DNA of 64,000 nucleotides from Bisbaumannia pacifica (GTDB lineage: Bacteria > Pseudomonadota > Gammaproteobacteria > Pseudomonadales > Halomonadaceae): positions 33,942 to 97,941 of the forward strand of contig NZ_BJUK01000012.1 of NCBI RefSeq assembly GCF_007989625.1, read 5' to 3'. A model generated the notes under the pieces. That model ran no database searches, was not told the origin of the DNA, and worked only from the letters and a program-made list of their open reading frames with translations. A program made the translations under genes and the position numbers. Positions 54,959 through 64,000 of the stretch are shown piece after piece. Position 1 is the first letter of the stretch. Each line of letters opens with the position of its first letter.

Positions 54959-55849
54959 ATGATTCCCGATTCCTTGCGCCAATTGCTGGATGCCACCCAG
55001 GGCCAACGCCGCACCCAATGGCAAGGCCGTGAGGTGTGGCTGGCCAACGAGGCCTGGGGGGAGCTGGCACTCTCCCTCCAGGGCGCCCAGGTACTCCATT
55101 TTCAGCCGGCCTGCGACCCAGCGAGCGGCGGCTGGCTCTGGGTGACCCCCACGCCTCAGGCGCTGCCCGGGGCGATCCGTGGCGGCATCCCGCTGTGCTG
55201 GCCCTGGTTCGCCGATGAGCGCTATGCGGACGAAACGGAAGACCATAGCGGCCCCTTCCATGGCACCGCCCGCAAGGCGGACTGGCGCCTGGACGCGGTG
55301 GACGAGCACGAGGGCGGCGTCGAGCTGCACCTCTCCCCGGAGACCCGCCTGCATAGCCAGCTCAGCCCGCGGCTGATGGTCCAGGCCAACGCCAACCGCC
55401 TGCACGTGGAACTGATCACCGAACACACCGGCGAGACCCCGGTGAAACTCAGCGGCGCCCTGCACAGCTACCTGGCGGTCAGCGATGCCCAGGCCTGCCG
55501 CGTCGAGGGGCTGGCCGGGGCCCGCTACCTGGACAAGCACCGCGACTTCGCCGAGGCCGAACAGCAGGGCGAGCTGGGGGTGCGTGGCGGCGTGGATCGC
55601 ATCTACCACAGCAACGCCGAGCTGCTTCTCGACGACGGCCGGCGTCGCCTGCGCATCGCCCGCCAAGGCAGCGACTCGGCGGTGATCTGGCACCCCGGCG
55701 AGGCCCTGCCGGAGGACACCGCCGCCGCGGCGGCCCGGCACTTCCTCTGCGTCGAGTCCGCCAATACCCGCCTCGACCCGGTGTGGCTGGTGCCCGGCGC
55801 CCAGCACCTGCTGGGCACCACCCTCTCCCTCGCGGAGGACACCCCATGA
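54959..55849 (+). CDS. Hexose-6-phosphate mutarotase (YeaD-type)
   Basis: A 296-residue aldose-1-epimerase-family protein with 'GGIPLCWPWFADERY' and the active-site histidine in 'FHGTARKADW' (about 100). It interconverts alpha and beta anomers of glucose 6-phosphate or galactose 6-phosphate, which would speed entry into Zwf. The ATG at 54959 follows CAGGAGAGCCCCG. Ends by ATGA overlap with the aldo/keto reductase. Confidence 0.9.
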   Translation: MIPDSLRQLLDATQGQRRTQWQGREVWLANEAWGELALSLQGAQVLHFQPACDPASGGWLWVTPTPQALPGAIRGGIPLCWPWFADERYADETEDHSGPFHGTARKADWRLDAVDEHEGGVELHLSPETRLHSQLSPRLMVQANANRLHVELITEHTGETPVKLSGALHSYLAVSDAQACRVEGLAGARYLDKHRDFAEAEQQGELGVRGGVDRIYHSNAELLLDDGRRRLRIARQGSDSAVIWHPGEALPEDTAAAAARHFLCVESANTRLDPVWLVPGAQHLLGTTLSLAEDTP

Positions 55850-56706
55850 GCGCCTTCGAGGTGCCCCTGGTACTGGGCATGATGCGCCTCCACGAGGCCC
55901 GGGAGCTGCAGCCCCCCGAGCGCCTGGCCGACTGGATCGAGGCGCGCCTCGACCAGGGCCTCGACTGGTTCGACCATGCCGATATCTACGGCGACGGCCA
56001 GGGCGAGGCGCTGTTCGGCGCCGCCCTCAGGCGCCGCCCGGGCCTGGCCTCGAGGGTGCGCATCGTCACCAAGGCGAGCATCGTCACTCCCCAGCGCGAC
56101 GCCTCCGGCCATGCGGTCAAGCACTACGATGCCTCACCCGCTTATCTGGGCGCGGCCATCGACGCCGCCCTGGCGCGCCTGGGCGTGGAACGCCTCGACC
56201 ACTTCCTGCTGCATCGCCCCGACCCGCTGATGGATGCCGAGGCCACCGGCCGCGCCCTGGACGACGCCGTGGCGGCCGGCAAGATCGCCGCCGCCGGGGT
56301 CTCCAACTTCCTGCCCGAGCAGTGGCGGCGCCTGCAGGGCGCCATGCACCAGAGGCTGACGGTGCACCAGTTGGAGCTCTCCCTGCGCCATAGCGCGCCG
56401 TGCTTCGACGGCAGCTACGACGCCCTGCTGCGCGATGGCCTGACGCCCCTGGCCTGGTCACCGCTGGGCGGCGGCAGCGTCTTTGAGGACCGCCTGGGCC
56501 GGGTGCTGACCGCCGAGGCCGAGTCCCACGGCTGCAGCCCCGGCGCCCTGGCCCTGGCCTGGCTGCGCCGCCTGCCCGGTCGCCCCACCCCGGTGGTGGG
56601 CACCCTCAAGCCCGAGCGCCTGGACGCCCTGCGACAGGCCCCCGAGCTGTCGCCGCCCGCCTGGTATGCCCTGCTGGAAGCGGCACGCAGCCACCGCGTG
56701 GCCTGA
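55846..56706 (+). CDS. Aldo/keto reductase (YdhF-like)
   Basis: A 286-residue TIM-barrel reductase. The catalytic tetrad is visible: D and Y in 'FDHADIYGDGQGE', K in 'IVTKASIV' and H in 'FLLHRPDPLMDA'. It uses NADPH to reduce a carbonyl; the substrate is unknown. Its place inside the glucose operon suggests a sugar aldehyde or a by-product of the pathway. It overlaps the mutarotase gene by 4 bp. Confidence 0.9.
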   Translation: MSAFEVPLVLGMMRLHEARELQPPERLADWIEARLDQGLDWFDHADIYGDGQGEALFGAALRRRPGLASRVRIVTKASIVTPQRDASGHAVKHYDASPAYLGAAIDAALARLGVERLDHFLLHRPDPLMDAEATGRALDDAVAAGKIAAAGVSNFLPEQWRRLQGAMHQRLTVHQLELSLRHSAPCFDGSYDALLRDGLTPLAWSPLGGGSVFEDRLGRVLTAEAESHGCSPGALALAWLRRLPGRPTPVVGTLKPERLDALRQAPELSPPAWYALLEAARSHRVA

Positions 56707-56745
56707 GTTTCCCCAAACAACGATACCGATGACCCGGAGGAACCC

Positions 56746-58443
56746 ATGTTTCAGCTGACCCGTAGCGTCACCTGGCAAGCCCTGGAGCGGCTCTGCCGCG
56801 AGACCGCCAAGGACCGCATCCACGACTACTTCGCCGCCGACCCGGCGCGCTTCGACAAGATGAGCCTGCGGGTCGGCGGGCTGTTCCTCGACTACTCCAA
56901 GCACCTGGTCTCCGACGCGGTGCTGGAGAAACTGCTGGAGCTGGCCGACCACTCCGCCCTGGTGCAGCGCCGCGCCCAGATGTTCTCCGGCGATATCATC
57001 AACGTCACCGAGGATCGCCCGGTGCTGCACACCGCCCTGCGCCACCTGGGCGACTCCCCGGTCTTCGTGGACGGCGAAGACGTGATGCCGGAGATTCGCC
57101 GCACCCGCGAGCAGATCCAGCGCTTCTCCGAGGCGATCCGCAGCGGCGAGTGGAAGGGCTACAGCGGCAAACGCATCAAGGACGTGGTGAACATCGGCAT
57201 CGGCGGCTCCGACCTGGGCCCCAACATGGCCTGCCGGGCGCTGCTCAAGTACCGCCATCCGGAACTCAGTTTCCACTTCGTCTCCAACGTCGACGGCACC
57301 CATATCCAGAAGGTGCTCAACGGCCTCGACCCCGAGACCACCCTGTTTATCGTCTCCACCAAGACCTTCTCCACCCAGGAGACCCTGCTCAACGCCAAGA
57401 CGGCGCGGCGCTGGTTCCTCGACAACGCCGGCGAGGACGCCGACGTGGGCGCCCACTTCGTGGCCGCCTCCACCAACCGCAAGGCGGCCATGGCGTTCGG
57501 CATCCGCGAGGAGAACGTCTTCGAATTCTGGGCCTGGGTCGGCGGCCGCTACTCCATGTGGTCCTCCATCGGCCTGCCCATCGCCCTGTCCATCGGCTTC
57601 GACGGCTTCATGGAACTGCTGGAGGGCGCCCACGAGATGGATGAGCACTTCATCTCCGCGCCCTTCGCCGAGAACATGCCGGTGCTGATGGCGCTGATCG
57701 GCATCTGGTACATCAACTTCCAGGGCGCCGAGACCCAGGCCATCGTGCCCTACGACCAGGCGCTGCATCAGCTGCCCTCCTTCCTGCAGCAGTTGGACAT
57801 GGAGTCCAACGGCAAGTCGGTGGATATCTTCGGTCACCCCGTCGACTACAAGACCGGGCCCATCGTCTGGGGCCAGACCGGCTCCAACGGCCAGCACGCC
57901 TTCTTCCAGCTGCTCCACCAGGGCACCCGCTTCGTGCCCATCGACTTCATCGCCTCGCTGAAGCCGGAGCCGGGCTTCGAGGATCATCACTTCGCCCTGC
58001 TCACCAACATGCTGGCCCAGGCCAACGCCTTTATGGAGGGCAGCCAGGAGGGCGGCCAGCTCGACCCCTACAGCTGCCCCGGCAACCGCCCCTCCAGCAC
58101 CCTGCTGCTCGACGAGCTGACGCCGAAGAACCTCGGCGCCCTGATCGCCCTCTACGAGCACAAGGTGTTCGTCCAGGGGGTGATCTGGAACATCAACTCC
58201 TTCGACCAGTGGGGCGTGCAACTGGGCAAGCGCATCGCCGGCGAGATCAGCGAGCGCATCGACGAACGCACCCAGGACTTCGACGCCTCCACCCAGGGGC
58301 TGCTGGCCCTGGTGCGTCAGCACTTCCCGGGCCGCGATCCGGCCCGCGCCGCCGACCAGGCCGAGGCGGCCAAGACGGCGCCCGAGCAAGGCAGCCCCGC
58401 CAAGGGCGGCAAGGCCAAGCGCGGCAAGGAGCAGGCCCAATGA
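56746..58443 (+). CDS. pgi: Glucose-6-phosphate isomerase
   Basis: A 565-residue Pgi with 'GIGGSDLGPNMACRAL', 'KTFSTQETLLNAKTARRWF' and 'GQTGSNGQHAFFQLLHQGT'. The last 25 residues are a lysine-, glycine- and alanine-rich tail absent from typical enzymes of this family. It interconverts glucose 6-phosphate and fructose 6-phosphate, joining the fructokinase product with the oxidative branch. Its stop overlaps the fructokinase start (ATGA). Confidence 0.97.
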   Translation: MFQLTRSVTWQALERLCRETAKDRIHDYFAADPARFDKMSLRVGGLFLDYSKHLVSDAVLEKLLELADHSALVQRRAQMFSGDIINVTEDRPVLHTALRHLGDSPVFVDGEDVMPEIRRTREQIQRFSEAIRSGEWKGYSGKRIKDVVNIGIGGSDLGPNMACRALLKYRHPELSFHFVSNVDGTHIQKVLNGLDPETTLFIVSTKTFSTQETLLNAKTARRWFLDNAGEDADVGAHFVAASTNRKAAMAFGIREENVFEFWAWVGGRYSMWSSIGLPIALSIGFDGFMELLEGAHEMDEHFISAPFAENMPVLMALIGIWYINFQGAETQAIVPYDQALHQLPSFLQQLDMESNGKSVDIFGHPVDYKTGPIVWGQTGSNGQHAFFQLLHQGTRFVPIDFIASLKPEPGFEDHHFALLTNMLAQANAFMEGSQEGGQLDPYSCPGNRPSSTLLLDELTPKNLGALIALYEHKVFVQGVIWNINSFDQWGVQLGKRIAGEISERIDERTQDFDASTQGLLALVRQHFPGRDPARAADQAEAAKTAPEQGSPAKGGKAKRGKEQAQ

Positions 58444-59408
58444 TCCCGGTGATCGCCTTCGGCGAAGCCCTGGTCGATATGCTCTCCAGCCGCCTCGGCG
58501 AGGCGGCCGGCAAAGCCCCGGAGACCTTTACCCCCTACGCCGGCGGCGCCCCGGCCAATGTGGCGGTGGCCTGCGCACGGCTCGGCGTGCCCAGTCGCTT
58601 CCTCGGCATGCTCGGCGACGACCACTTCGGCGACTTCATCGCCGAGCAACTGGCCGCCCACGGCGTCGACACCGGCGGCGTGGTACGCACCCGGGCGGCG
58701 CGCACGGCGCTGGCCTTCGTCTCCCGGGACGCCCAGGGCGAGCGTACCTTCGACTTCTACCGGCCGCCCGCCGCCGACCTGCTCTACCGCCTGGAGCACC
58801 TGCCCCAGGGGGTCTTCGCCGAACCGGCCATCCTGCACCTGTGCAGCAACAGCCTCACCGAGCCGGAAATCGCCGAGACCACCCTGGCCATGGCCGAGAT
58901 GGCCCGCCGGGCCGGCTGCCTGGTCAGCGTCGACGCCAACCTGCGCCACAACCTCTGGGCGGGCGGCCGGGCCGATGCGCCCCTGGTCACCCGGCTGCTG
59001 GATGGCGCCGACCTGCTCAAGCTCTCCCGGGAGGAGGTCGACGACCTGCGCGGCGACCACCCCGAAGCCGCCTGGCTGGCCGAGCGCCTGGCCGCCGGGG
59101 TCAGGGCCATCGTCATCACCGATGGCCCCGAGGCGGTGCGCCTGCTGGGCGCCGGCCGCGAGCTGAGCGTGGCCCCGCCCCGGGTCCAGGCGGTGGACAC
59201 CACCGCCGGCGGCGACGCCTTTATCGGCGGCCTGCTGGCGGAGCTGGCCACCCACCTGGAGAGCGCCGGCATCGCCAGCGACTGGCACCAGGACGATGCC
59301 TTCCTGACCCGGGCGCTGACCACCGCCAGCCACTGCGGCGCCCATGCGGTGACCCGCCCCGGCGCCTATGCCGCCCTGCCCACCCGGGAGGACCTGGCGG
59401 CCCGCTGA
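58440..59408 (+). CDS. PfkB-family fructokinase
   Basis: A 322-residue ribokinase-fold sugar kinase. It has the N-terminal 'FGEALVDML' and 'YAGGAPANVAVACARLG', and the C-terminal signature 2 'DTTAGGDAFIGGLLAEL' with the catalytic Asp. This pattern fits bacterial fructokinases; 2-keto-3-deoxygluconate kinase is less likely. Co-translated with pgi, whose substrate it would supply. Last gene of the edd operon. Confidence 0.88.
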   Translation: MIPVIAFGEALVDMLSSRLGEAAGKAPETFTPYAGGAPANVAVACARLGVPSRFLGMLGDDHFGDFIAEQLAAHGVDTGGVVRTRAARTALAFVSRDAQGERTFDFYRPPAADLLYRLEHLPQGVFAEPAILHLCSNSLTEPEIAETTLAMAEMARRAGCLVSVDANLRHNLWAGGRADAPLVTRLLDGADLLKLSREEVDDLRGDHPEAAWLAERLAAGVRAIVITDGPEAVRLLGAGRELSVAPPRVQAVDTTAGGDAFIGGLLAELATHLESAGIASDWHQDDAFLTRALTTASHCGAHAVTRPGAYAALPTREDLAAR

Positions 59409-59472
59409 ACCGCCCCCGACTCGATCCCACGCCTCGCCCACTCAGGGCGGGGCGCTGACAGGAGCCATCGGC

Positions 59473-59499
59473 AAAAAAAGACCCGCCGGGTGGCGGGTC
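59473..59499 (-). terminator. Terminator of the eda operon
   Basis: On the minus strand GACCCGCC and GGCGGGTC form a stem with a 4-nt loop and are followed by seven T. It lies 59 bp past the eda stop and separates it from the convergent fructokinase gene. Confidence 0.85.
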
Positions 59500-59557
59500 G
59501 AAGGCACAGCACTAGCTTTGCTACGAGCGGGCTGTCGAGAGAGAAGCGGTACAGAGT

Positions 59558-60220
59558 TCAGTGGTGGAAGCGCTCGGCGGCCTGGCGGGCCAGGTCGCGG
59601 ATGCCGTCCCAATCCTCGGCCTCGATCAGGGCCTTGGGGGTCAGCCAGGAGCCGCCCACGCACATCACATTGGGTAGCGCCAGGTAGTCGGCGGCGTTGT
59701 CCAGGGTGATGCCGCCGGTGGGGCAGAAACGCGCCTCGGGAATCGGCGCGCCGAAGGCCTTAATCGCCTTGACGCCACCACTGGATTCGGCGGGGAAGAA
59801 CTTGAAGCGACGGTAGCCGTACTGCCAGCCGGTCATCAGCTCGGAGACGGTGGCCACGCCGGGCAGCATGGGTACCGGGCTCTCCACGCCGTAGCGGTAG
59901 AGGGCCTCGGTGGCGCCGGGGGTAACCACGAAGTCGGCGCCGACCTTCTCGGCCTGGCGATACTGGGCCGGGGTCAGCACGGTGCCGACGCCGATGCTGG
60001 CCTTGGGCAGCGCCGCCTTCATACGCGCCACGGCGTCCAGGGCACAGTCGGTGCGCAGGGTCACCTCCAGCACCGTCAGGCCGCCCTCGACCAGCGCGCG
60101 GGCCAGGGGTACGGCGTCCTCGAGGCGCTCGATGGTGATCACCGGGATCACCTCCGCCTTGAGGCAGATGCTGTCGATCTCGGTGGTGCGGGTGGAAGGC
60201 AGCTGTTTGTCGATGGTCAT
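59558..60220 (-). CDS. eda: KDPG/KHG aldolase
   Basis: A 220-residue class I aldolase. The Schiff-base lysine is in 'RRFKFFPAESSGGVKA' and the catalytic glutamate in 'VIPVITIERLEDA'. It splits KDPG to pyruvate and glyceraldehyde 3-phosphate, the last step of the Entner-Doudoroff path. The ATG at 60220 follows GGAGTGTTTCAAT. Last of zwf-pgl-eda. Confidence 0.96.
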   Translation of the reverse strand: MTIDKQLPSTRTTEIDSICLKAEVIPVITIERLEDAVPLARALVEGGLTVLEVTLRTDCALDAVARMKAALPKASIGVGTVLTPAQYRQAEKVGADFVVTPGATEALYRYGVESPVPMLPGVATVSELMTGWQYGYRRFKFFPAESSGGVKAIKAFGAPIPEARFCPTGGITLDNAADYLALPNVMCVGGSWLTPKALIEAEDWDGIRDLARQAAERFHH

Positions 60221-60276
60221 ATTGAAACACTCCACATCGGGGCGGGCGCGGCACACCCGGCCGGGAAATCGGAAAA

Positions 60277-60945
60277 TCAGGGCGCCCAGTAGATCGCCAG
60301 GGGGCAGGCCAGGAAGGCGCGGATCGGCAACTCGCGGACGTCATCGCCGGCCAGGGCCCGGCCCAGGACGCTGCGCTTGTCCTCGCCGCTGAGGTGCAGG
60401 AAGTGGCGGCGGGCCTGATGCAGGCGGTCGGCGCTCAGGGTGATGCGCGGCTGGGGCTGGCTGGGGGTGCGCACCGCCACCAGGGGCTCGGCGGTGCTCA
60501 AGGCCAGCCCCAGCTCCTGACTGTCGGGGAACAGCGAGGCGGTATGGCCGTCGCCGCCCATGCCGAGGATCACCACGCTGGCCGGCCAGCTCAGCGCCAT
60601 GACGCGCTCGGCGACCTCCGCCACGCCCTGCTCGGGTGTGGCGGCGTCACTGGTCAGGGGCACGAAGTTGGCCGCCTCGGCGGGGCCCCGCAGCAGGGTC
60701 TCGCGGACCAGGCGGGCATTGCTGTCGGCGGCGTCCTCGGCCACCCAGCGCTCGTCGGCCAGGGTCACGTCGACCCGTTCCCAGGGCAACTCCGCCCGGG
60801 ACAGCGCGGTGAAGAAGGGCTTGGGGGTCGAGCCCCCGGAGACCACCAGCAGGGCCCGCTCCTGGCGGCCCAGATCCTCGCGCAGCGCCTCGGCCACCGC
60901 CTCGGCCAACTGGCTGGCCAGATGTTCACGGGACAGATCGCTCAT
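60277..60945 (-). CDS. pgl: 6-phosphogluconolactonase
   Basis: A 222-residue DevB-type lactonase with 'LLVVSGGSTPKPFF', 'VTLADERWV' and 'ILGMGGDGHTASLFPDS'. It hydrolyses the lactone made by Zwf. The ATG at 60945 is chosen because it follows GAGGATTACTACG. A start at 60960 would add five residues. It follows zwf and the zwf-tail remnant. Confidence 0.95.
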   Translation of the reverse strand: MSDLSREHLASQLAEAVAEALREDLGRQERALLVVSGGSTPKPFFTALSRAELPWERVDVTLADERWVAEDAADSNARLVRETLLRGPAEAANFVPLTSDAATPEQGVAEVAERVMALSWPASVVILGMGGDGHTASLFPDSQELGLALSTAEPLVAVRTPSQPQPRITLSADRLHQARRHFLHLSGEDKRSVLGRALAGDDVRELPIRAFLACPLAIYWAP

Positions 60946-60972
60946 CGTAGTAATCCTCATGCTTGGCGGTGG

Positions 60973-61063
60973 CTAATAATCTTCGTACCAGCTACGACCA
61001 TCCTGGGTGATCATGGCGGTCTGGAAAGCGCCGCCACCGGCCCCAGGGGCCCATCGGCTGTCC
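60973..61063 (-). pseudogene. Second copy of the zwf 3' end
   Basis: Just past the zwf stop, positions 60973-61014 encode the same last 13 residues and stop as zwf ('[13 protein letters not shown]'). It differs from 61064-61105 at 4 of 42 bases, all synonymous (ATT/ATC, TAT/TAC, GAC/GAT, TAA/TAG). Upstream in the copy a shifted frame reads 'GPWGPVAAL', like zwf 'SWGPVASI', so about 90 bp are the frameshifted tail of a zwf paralogue or allele. Confidence 0.75.
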
Positions 61064-62563
<1,500 letters not shown>

Positions 62564-62833
62564 GCCGCACCCTCTGGAAAAATGGTTAACTTACCTAAAA
62601 AATACGTTATTCATGCCAACAAAGGCAACCATTTTAAGTAATTTTACAACCAAAGTGTCACCCTCGATCGTCTACCCGGCGCCCATGCCTAGCGTCCTAA
62701 GGAGTGACCGTCTAGGATAGTGCCAGACAATGTAGTGAAATAACTACATGATAGCGCGCCCGGGATCGAGTCACAGGGGCGCGCCTCAACGTCCCAGTCA
62801 CCGCCCAAGTTAGCAGAGAGAACGCGACCCACG
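62564..62833. promoter_or_regulatory. zwf / hexR divergent regulatory region
   Basis: AT-rich in its left half. A perfect inverted repeat ATGTAGT-GAAATA-ACTACAT lies at 62730-62749. The arms TGTAGT/ACTACA equal those of HexR operators (TGTARTWWWAYTACA), but the spacer is 6 bp, not 3. A half site TTTTACAA lies near 62640. No gene seen. Confidence 0.55.
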
Positions 62834-63688
62834 ATGGCCAGCCATGACCTGATCGAACGCATCCGCGCCCGCCTCGACGAGCTCAACCGCTCCGAGCGCA
62901 AGGTCGCCGACGTCATCCTCCAGGACCCCGCCTCGGCGACCGGGATGAGCATCGCCGCCCTGGCCCAGGCCTCCTCGGTCAGTGAACCCACGGTCAACCG
63001 CTTCTGCCGTAACTTCGACGCCAAGGGCTACCCGGACTTCAAGATCAAGCTGGCCCAGAGCCTGGCCGGCGGCACCCCCTACGTGAGCCGCAACGTGGAG
63101 CGCAACGACGGCGCCGCCGACTACGGCGACAAGATCTTCGGCGCCACCGTGGCCGCCCTGGACGATGCCCGCCGCGCCCTGGACGCCAAGCGCATCGAGC
63201 GCGCCGTGGACTACCTGATCCAGGCCAAGCAGATCCATTTCTTCGGCCTCGGCGCCTCGGGCCCGGTGGCCCAGGACGCCCAGCACAAGTTCTTCCGTTT
63301 CAACCTGCCGGTGATGGCCTACGAAGACGTGCTGATGCAGCGCATGGTGGCCGCCGCCTGCCATACCGGCGACGTGGTGGTGATCATCTCCTATACCGGG
63401 CGCACCCGGGAACTGGTGGAGATCGCCCGCCTGGCCCGGGAGAACGGCGCCGTGGTGCTCGGCATCACCGCCCCCGATTCGCCCCTGGCCAAGGAGTGCA
63501 CCGAGACCCTGGAGGTCACCACCCCGGAGGACACCGACGTCTATATGCCGATGACCTCGCGAATGATCCACCTGGCGCTGATCGACGTGCTCGCCACCGG
63601 CGTGACCCTGCGCCGCGGCGAAGACTTCCTCGGCCACCTGAAGAAGATCAAGGACTCCCTCCAGGCCACCCGCTACCCGGCTCAGTAG
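62834..63688 (+). CDS. hexR: HexR, RpiR-family repressor of glucose metabolism
   Basis: A 284-residue regulator with an RpiR-type HTH (1-77; '[13 protein letters not shown]' and '[14 protein letters not shown]') and a SIS sugar-phosphate domain (125-255; '[20 protein letters not shown]', '[14 protein letters not shown]'). HexR represses zwf, edd, gap and related genes and is released by KDPG. All those genes lie in this cluster, with candidate operators before zwf/hexR and between gap and edd. Confidence 0.95.
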   Translation: MASHDLIERIRARLDELNRSERKVADVILQDPASATGMSIAALAQASSVSEPTVNRFCRNFDAKGYPDFKIKLAQSLAGGTPYVSRNVERNDGAADYGDKIFGATVAALDDARRALDAKRIERAVDYLIQAKQIHFFGLGASGPVAQDAQHKFFRFNLPVMAYEDVLMQRMVAAACHTGDVVVIISYTGRTRELVEIARLARENGAVVLGITAPDSPLAKECTETLEVTTPEDTDVYMPMTSRMIHLALIDVLATGVTLRRGEDFLGHLKKIKDSLQATRYPAQ

Positions 63689-63722
63689 GGCCTCCCTGAC
63701 GGGCAGGCCTAGCAACGTGAGA

Positions 63723-63747
63723 GGGCGCCATTAGGCGCCCTTTTTTT
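63723..63747 (+). terminator. Terminator of hexR
   Basis: GGGCGCC-ATTA-GGCGCCC followed by seven T, 34 bp past the hexR stop. Confidence 0.9.
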
Positions 63748-63762
63748 GCTGATCAGGAGCTC

Positions 63763-63779
63763 GCGCGGCGAAGCCGCGC
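63763..63779 (-). terminator. Hairpin after the purU-like tail
   Basis: GCGCGGC-GAA-GCCGCGC, inside a wider GATCAGG/CCTGATC inverted repeat (63751-63797). It may end the minus-strand transcript entering from the right. Confidence 0.5.
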
Positions 63780-63799
63780 TCCCCCGGTGGCCTGATCTT

Positions 63800-63919
63800 C
63801 TACCGACCGAACACCACGGTACGATTGGCGTGGAGAAAGACCCGGCGCTCCACGTGCTGGGCGACCGCGCGGGAGAGGAGCCATGGACAGCGGCATTCGA
63901 TATCAGGCCCCGGCGTCAC
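63800..63919 (-). pseudogene. Second copy of the purU-like 3' end
   Basis: About 40 codons read 'VTPGPDIECRC', 'PWLLSRAVAQHVERRVF' and 'LHANRTVVFGR' before a TAG. The last 77 bases match the end of the gene at 63924 except for 5 positions, all synonymous. It is a headless tail with no start codon of its own, immediately downstream of that gene's stop, in the same pattern as the zwf remnant. Confidence 0.7.
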
Positions 63920-63923
63920 CGAC

Positions 63924-64000
63924 TTAGCGACCGAACACCACGGTGCGATTGGCGTGGAGAAAGACCCGCCGCTCCACGTGCTGGGCGACCGCGCGGGACA
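63924..64000 (-). CDS. purU: 3' end of a formyltetrahydrofolate deformylase-like gene (partial)
   Basis: Only the last 24 codons are in the window: 'SRAVAQHVERRVFLHANR' then 'TVVFGR' and TAA. This matches the C-terminal helix and strand of PurU ('ARAV.WH.E.RV..NG.KTVVF'). PurU hydrolyses 10-formyl-THF to formate and THF. The assignment rests on a short segment, so it is moderate. The rest lies to the right of the window. Confidence 0.55.
   Translation of the reverse strand, partial: SRAVAQHVERRVFLHANRTVVFGR

Noticed and set aside
56458..58440. 660-codon minus-strand open frame opposite pgi
   Set aside because: Antisense shadow of a clearly conserved enzyme; no start signal and no recognisable motif.

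Overview
The window looks like chromosomal DNA of a moderately halophilic gammaproteobacterium of the Halomonas type. This is judged from the gene content and order, the very high GC of most genes, the acidic proteins and the recognisable gene clusters. It is not based on a database search. No rRNA, tRNA, CRISPR array, transposase or prophage gene was recognised. Coding sequences are dense, with many 1 to 4 bp overlaps.

Layout. (1) 0.2-4.1 kb: a LysR regulator, an ABC exporter, a GFA/CENP-V zinc protein and a Prx5-type peroxiredoxin. (2) 4.2-10.8 kb: an AraC regulator, hydantoinase/oxoprolinase subunits A and B and an NCS1 permease, all on the minus strand. A candidate plus-strand small RNA with its own terminator lies between two of these genes. 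(3) 10.9-11.8 kb: a GNAT acetyltransferase and a short arfA (ribosome rescue) whose stop codon sits in the loop of a long hairpin. (4) 11.8-22.1 kb: nitrate/nitrite assimilation: cobA, nasA, nasT, nasS, an FAD oxidoreductase, nirB and nirD. Three sigma-54 promoters, two NtrC-type boxes and two NasT (ANTAR) leader attenuators can be read directly. (5) 22.1-33.8 kb: LrgAB, an MFS transporter beside a collapsed MocR regulator, a Gate-domain membrane protein, an Lrp regulator, PhoH, EttA, DUF2254, LpxL and alanine racemase. (6) 34.0-41.2 kb: the conserved minus-strand order ftsB-ispD-ispF-truD-surE-pcm-(DUF368)-nlpD-rpoS. (7) 41.4-48.9 kb: a seven-gene, lower-GC operon resembling the Fap functional-amyloid system, with a sigma-54 promoter and an adjacent VpsR-like sigma-54 activator. 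(8) 49.1-50.6 kb: a FemAB-like acyltransferase and an unknown small protein. (9) 50.9-63.7 kb: Entner-Doudoroff glucose metabolism: gap, edd-glk-mutarotase-AKR-pgi-fructokinase, eda-pgl-zwf and hexR. (10) The end: the 3' end of a purU-like gene.

The most noteworthy signals are the Fap-like operon, the layered NtrC/sigma-54/NasT control of nitrate assimilation, and the arfA stop-codon hairpin. Two separate genes (zwf and the purU-like gene) are each followed by a second copy of their own 3' end. In both cases every difference within the aligned near-identical block is synonymous. In the Fap-like operon several secreted proteins carry an L-S/T-D-x-x motif resembling leader signals of C39 peptidases, next to a C39-like peptidase gene.
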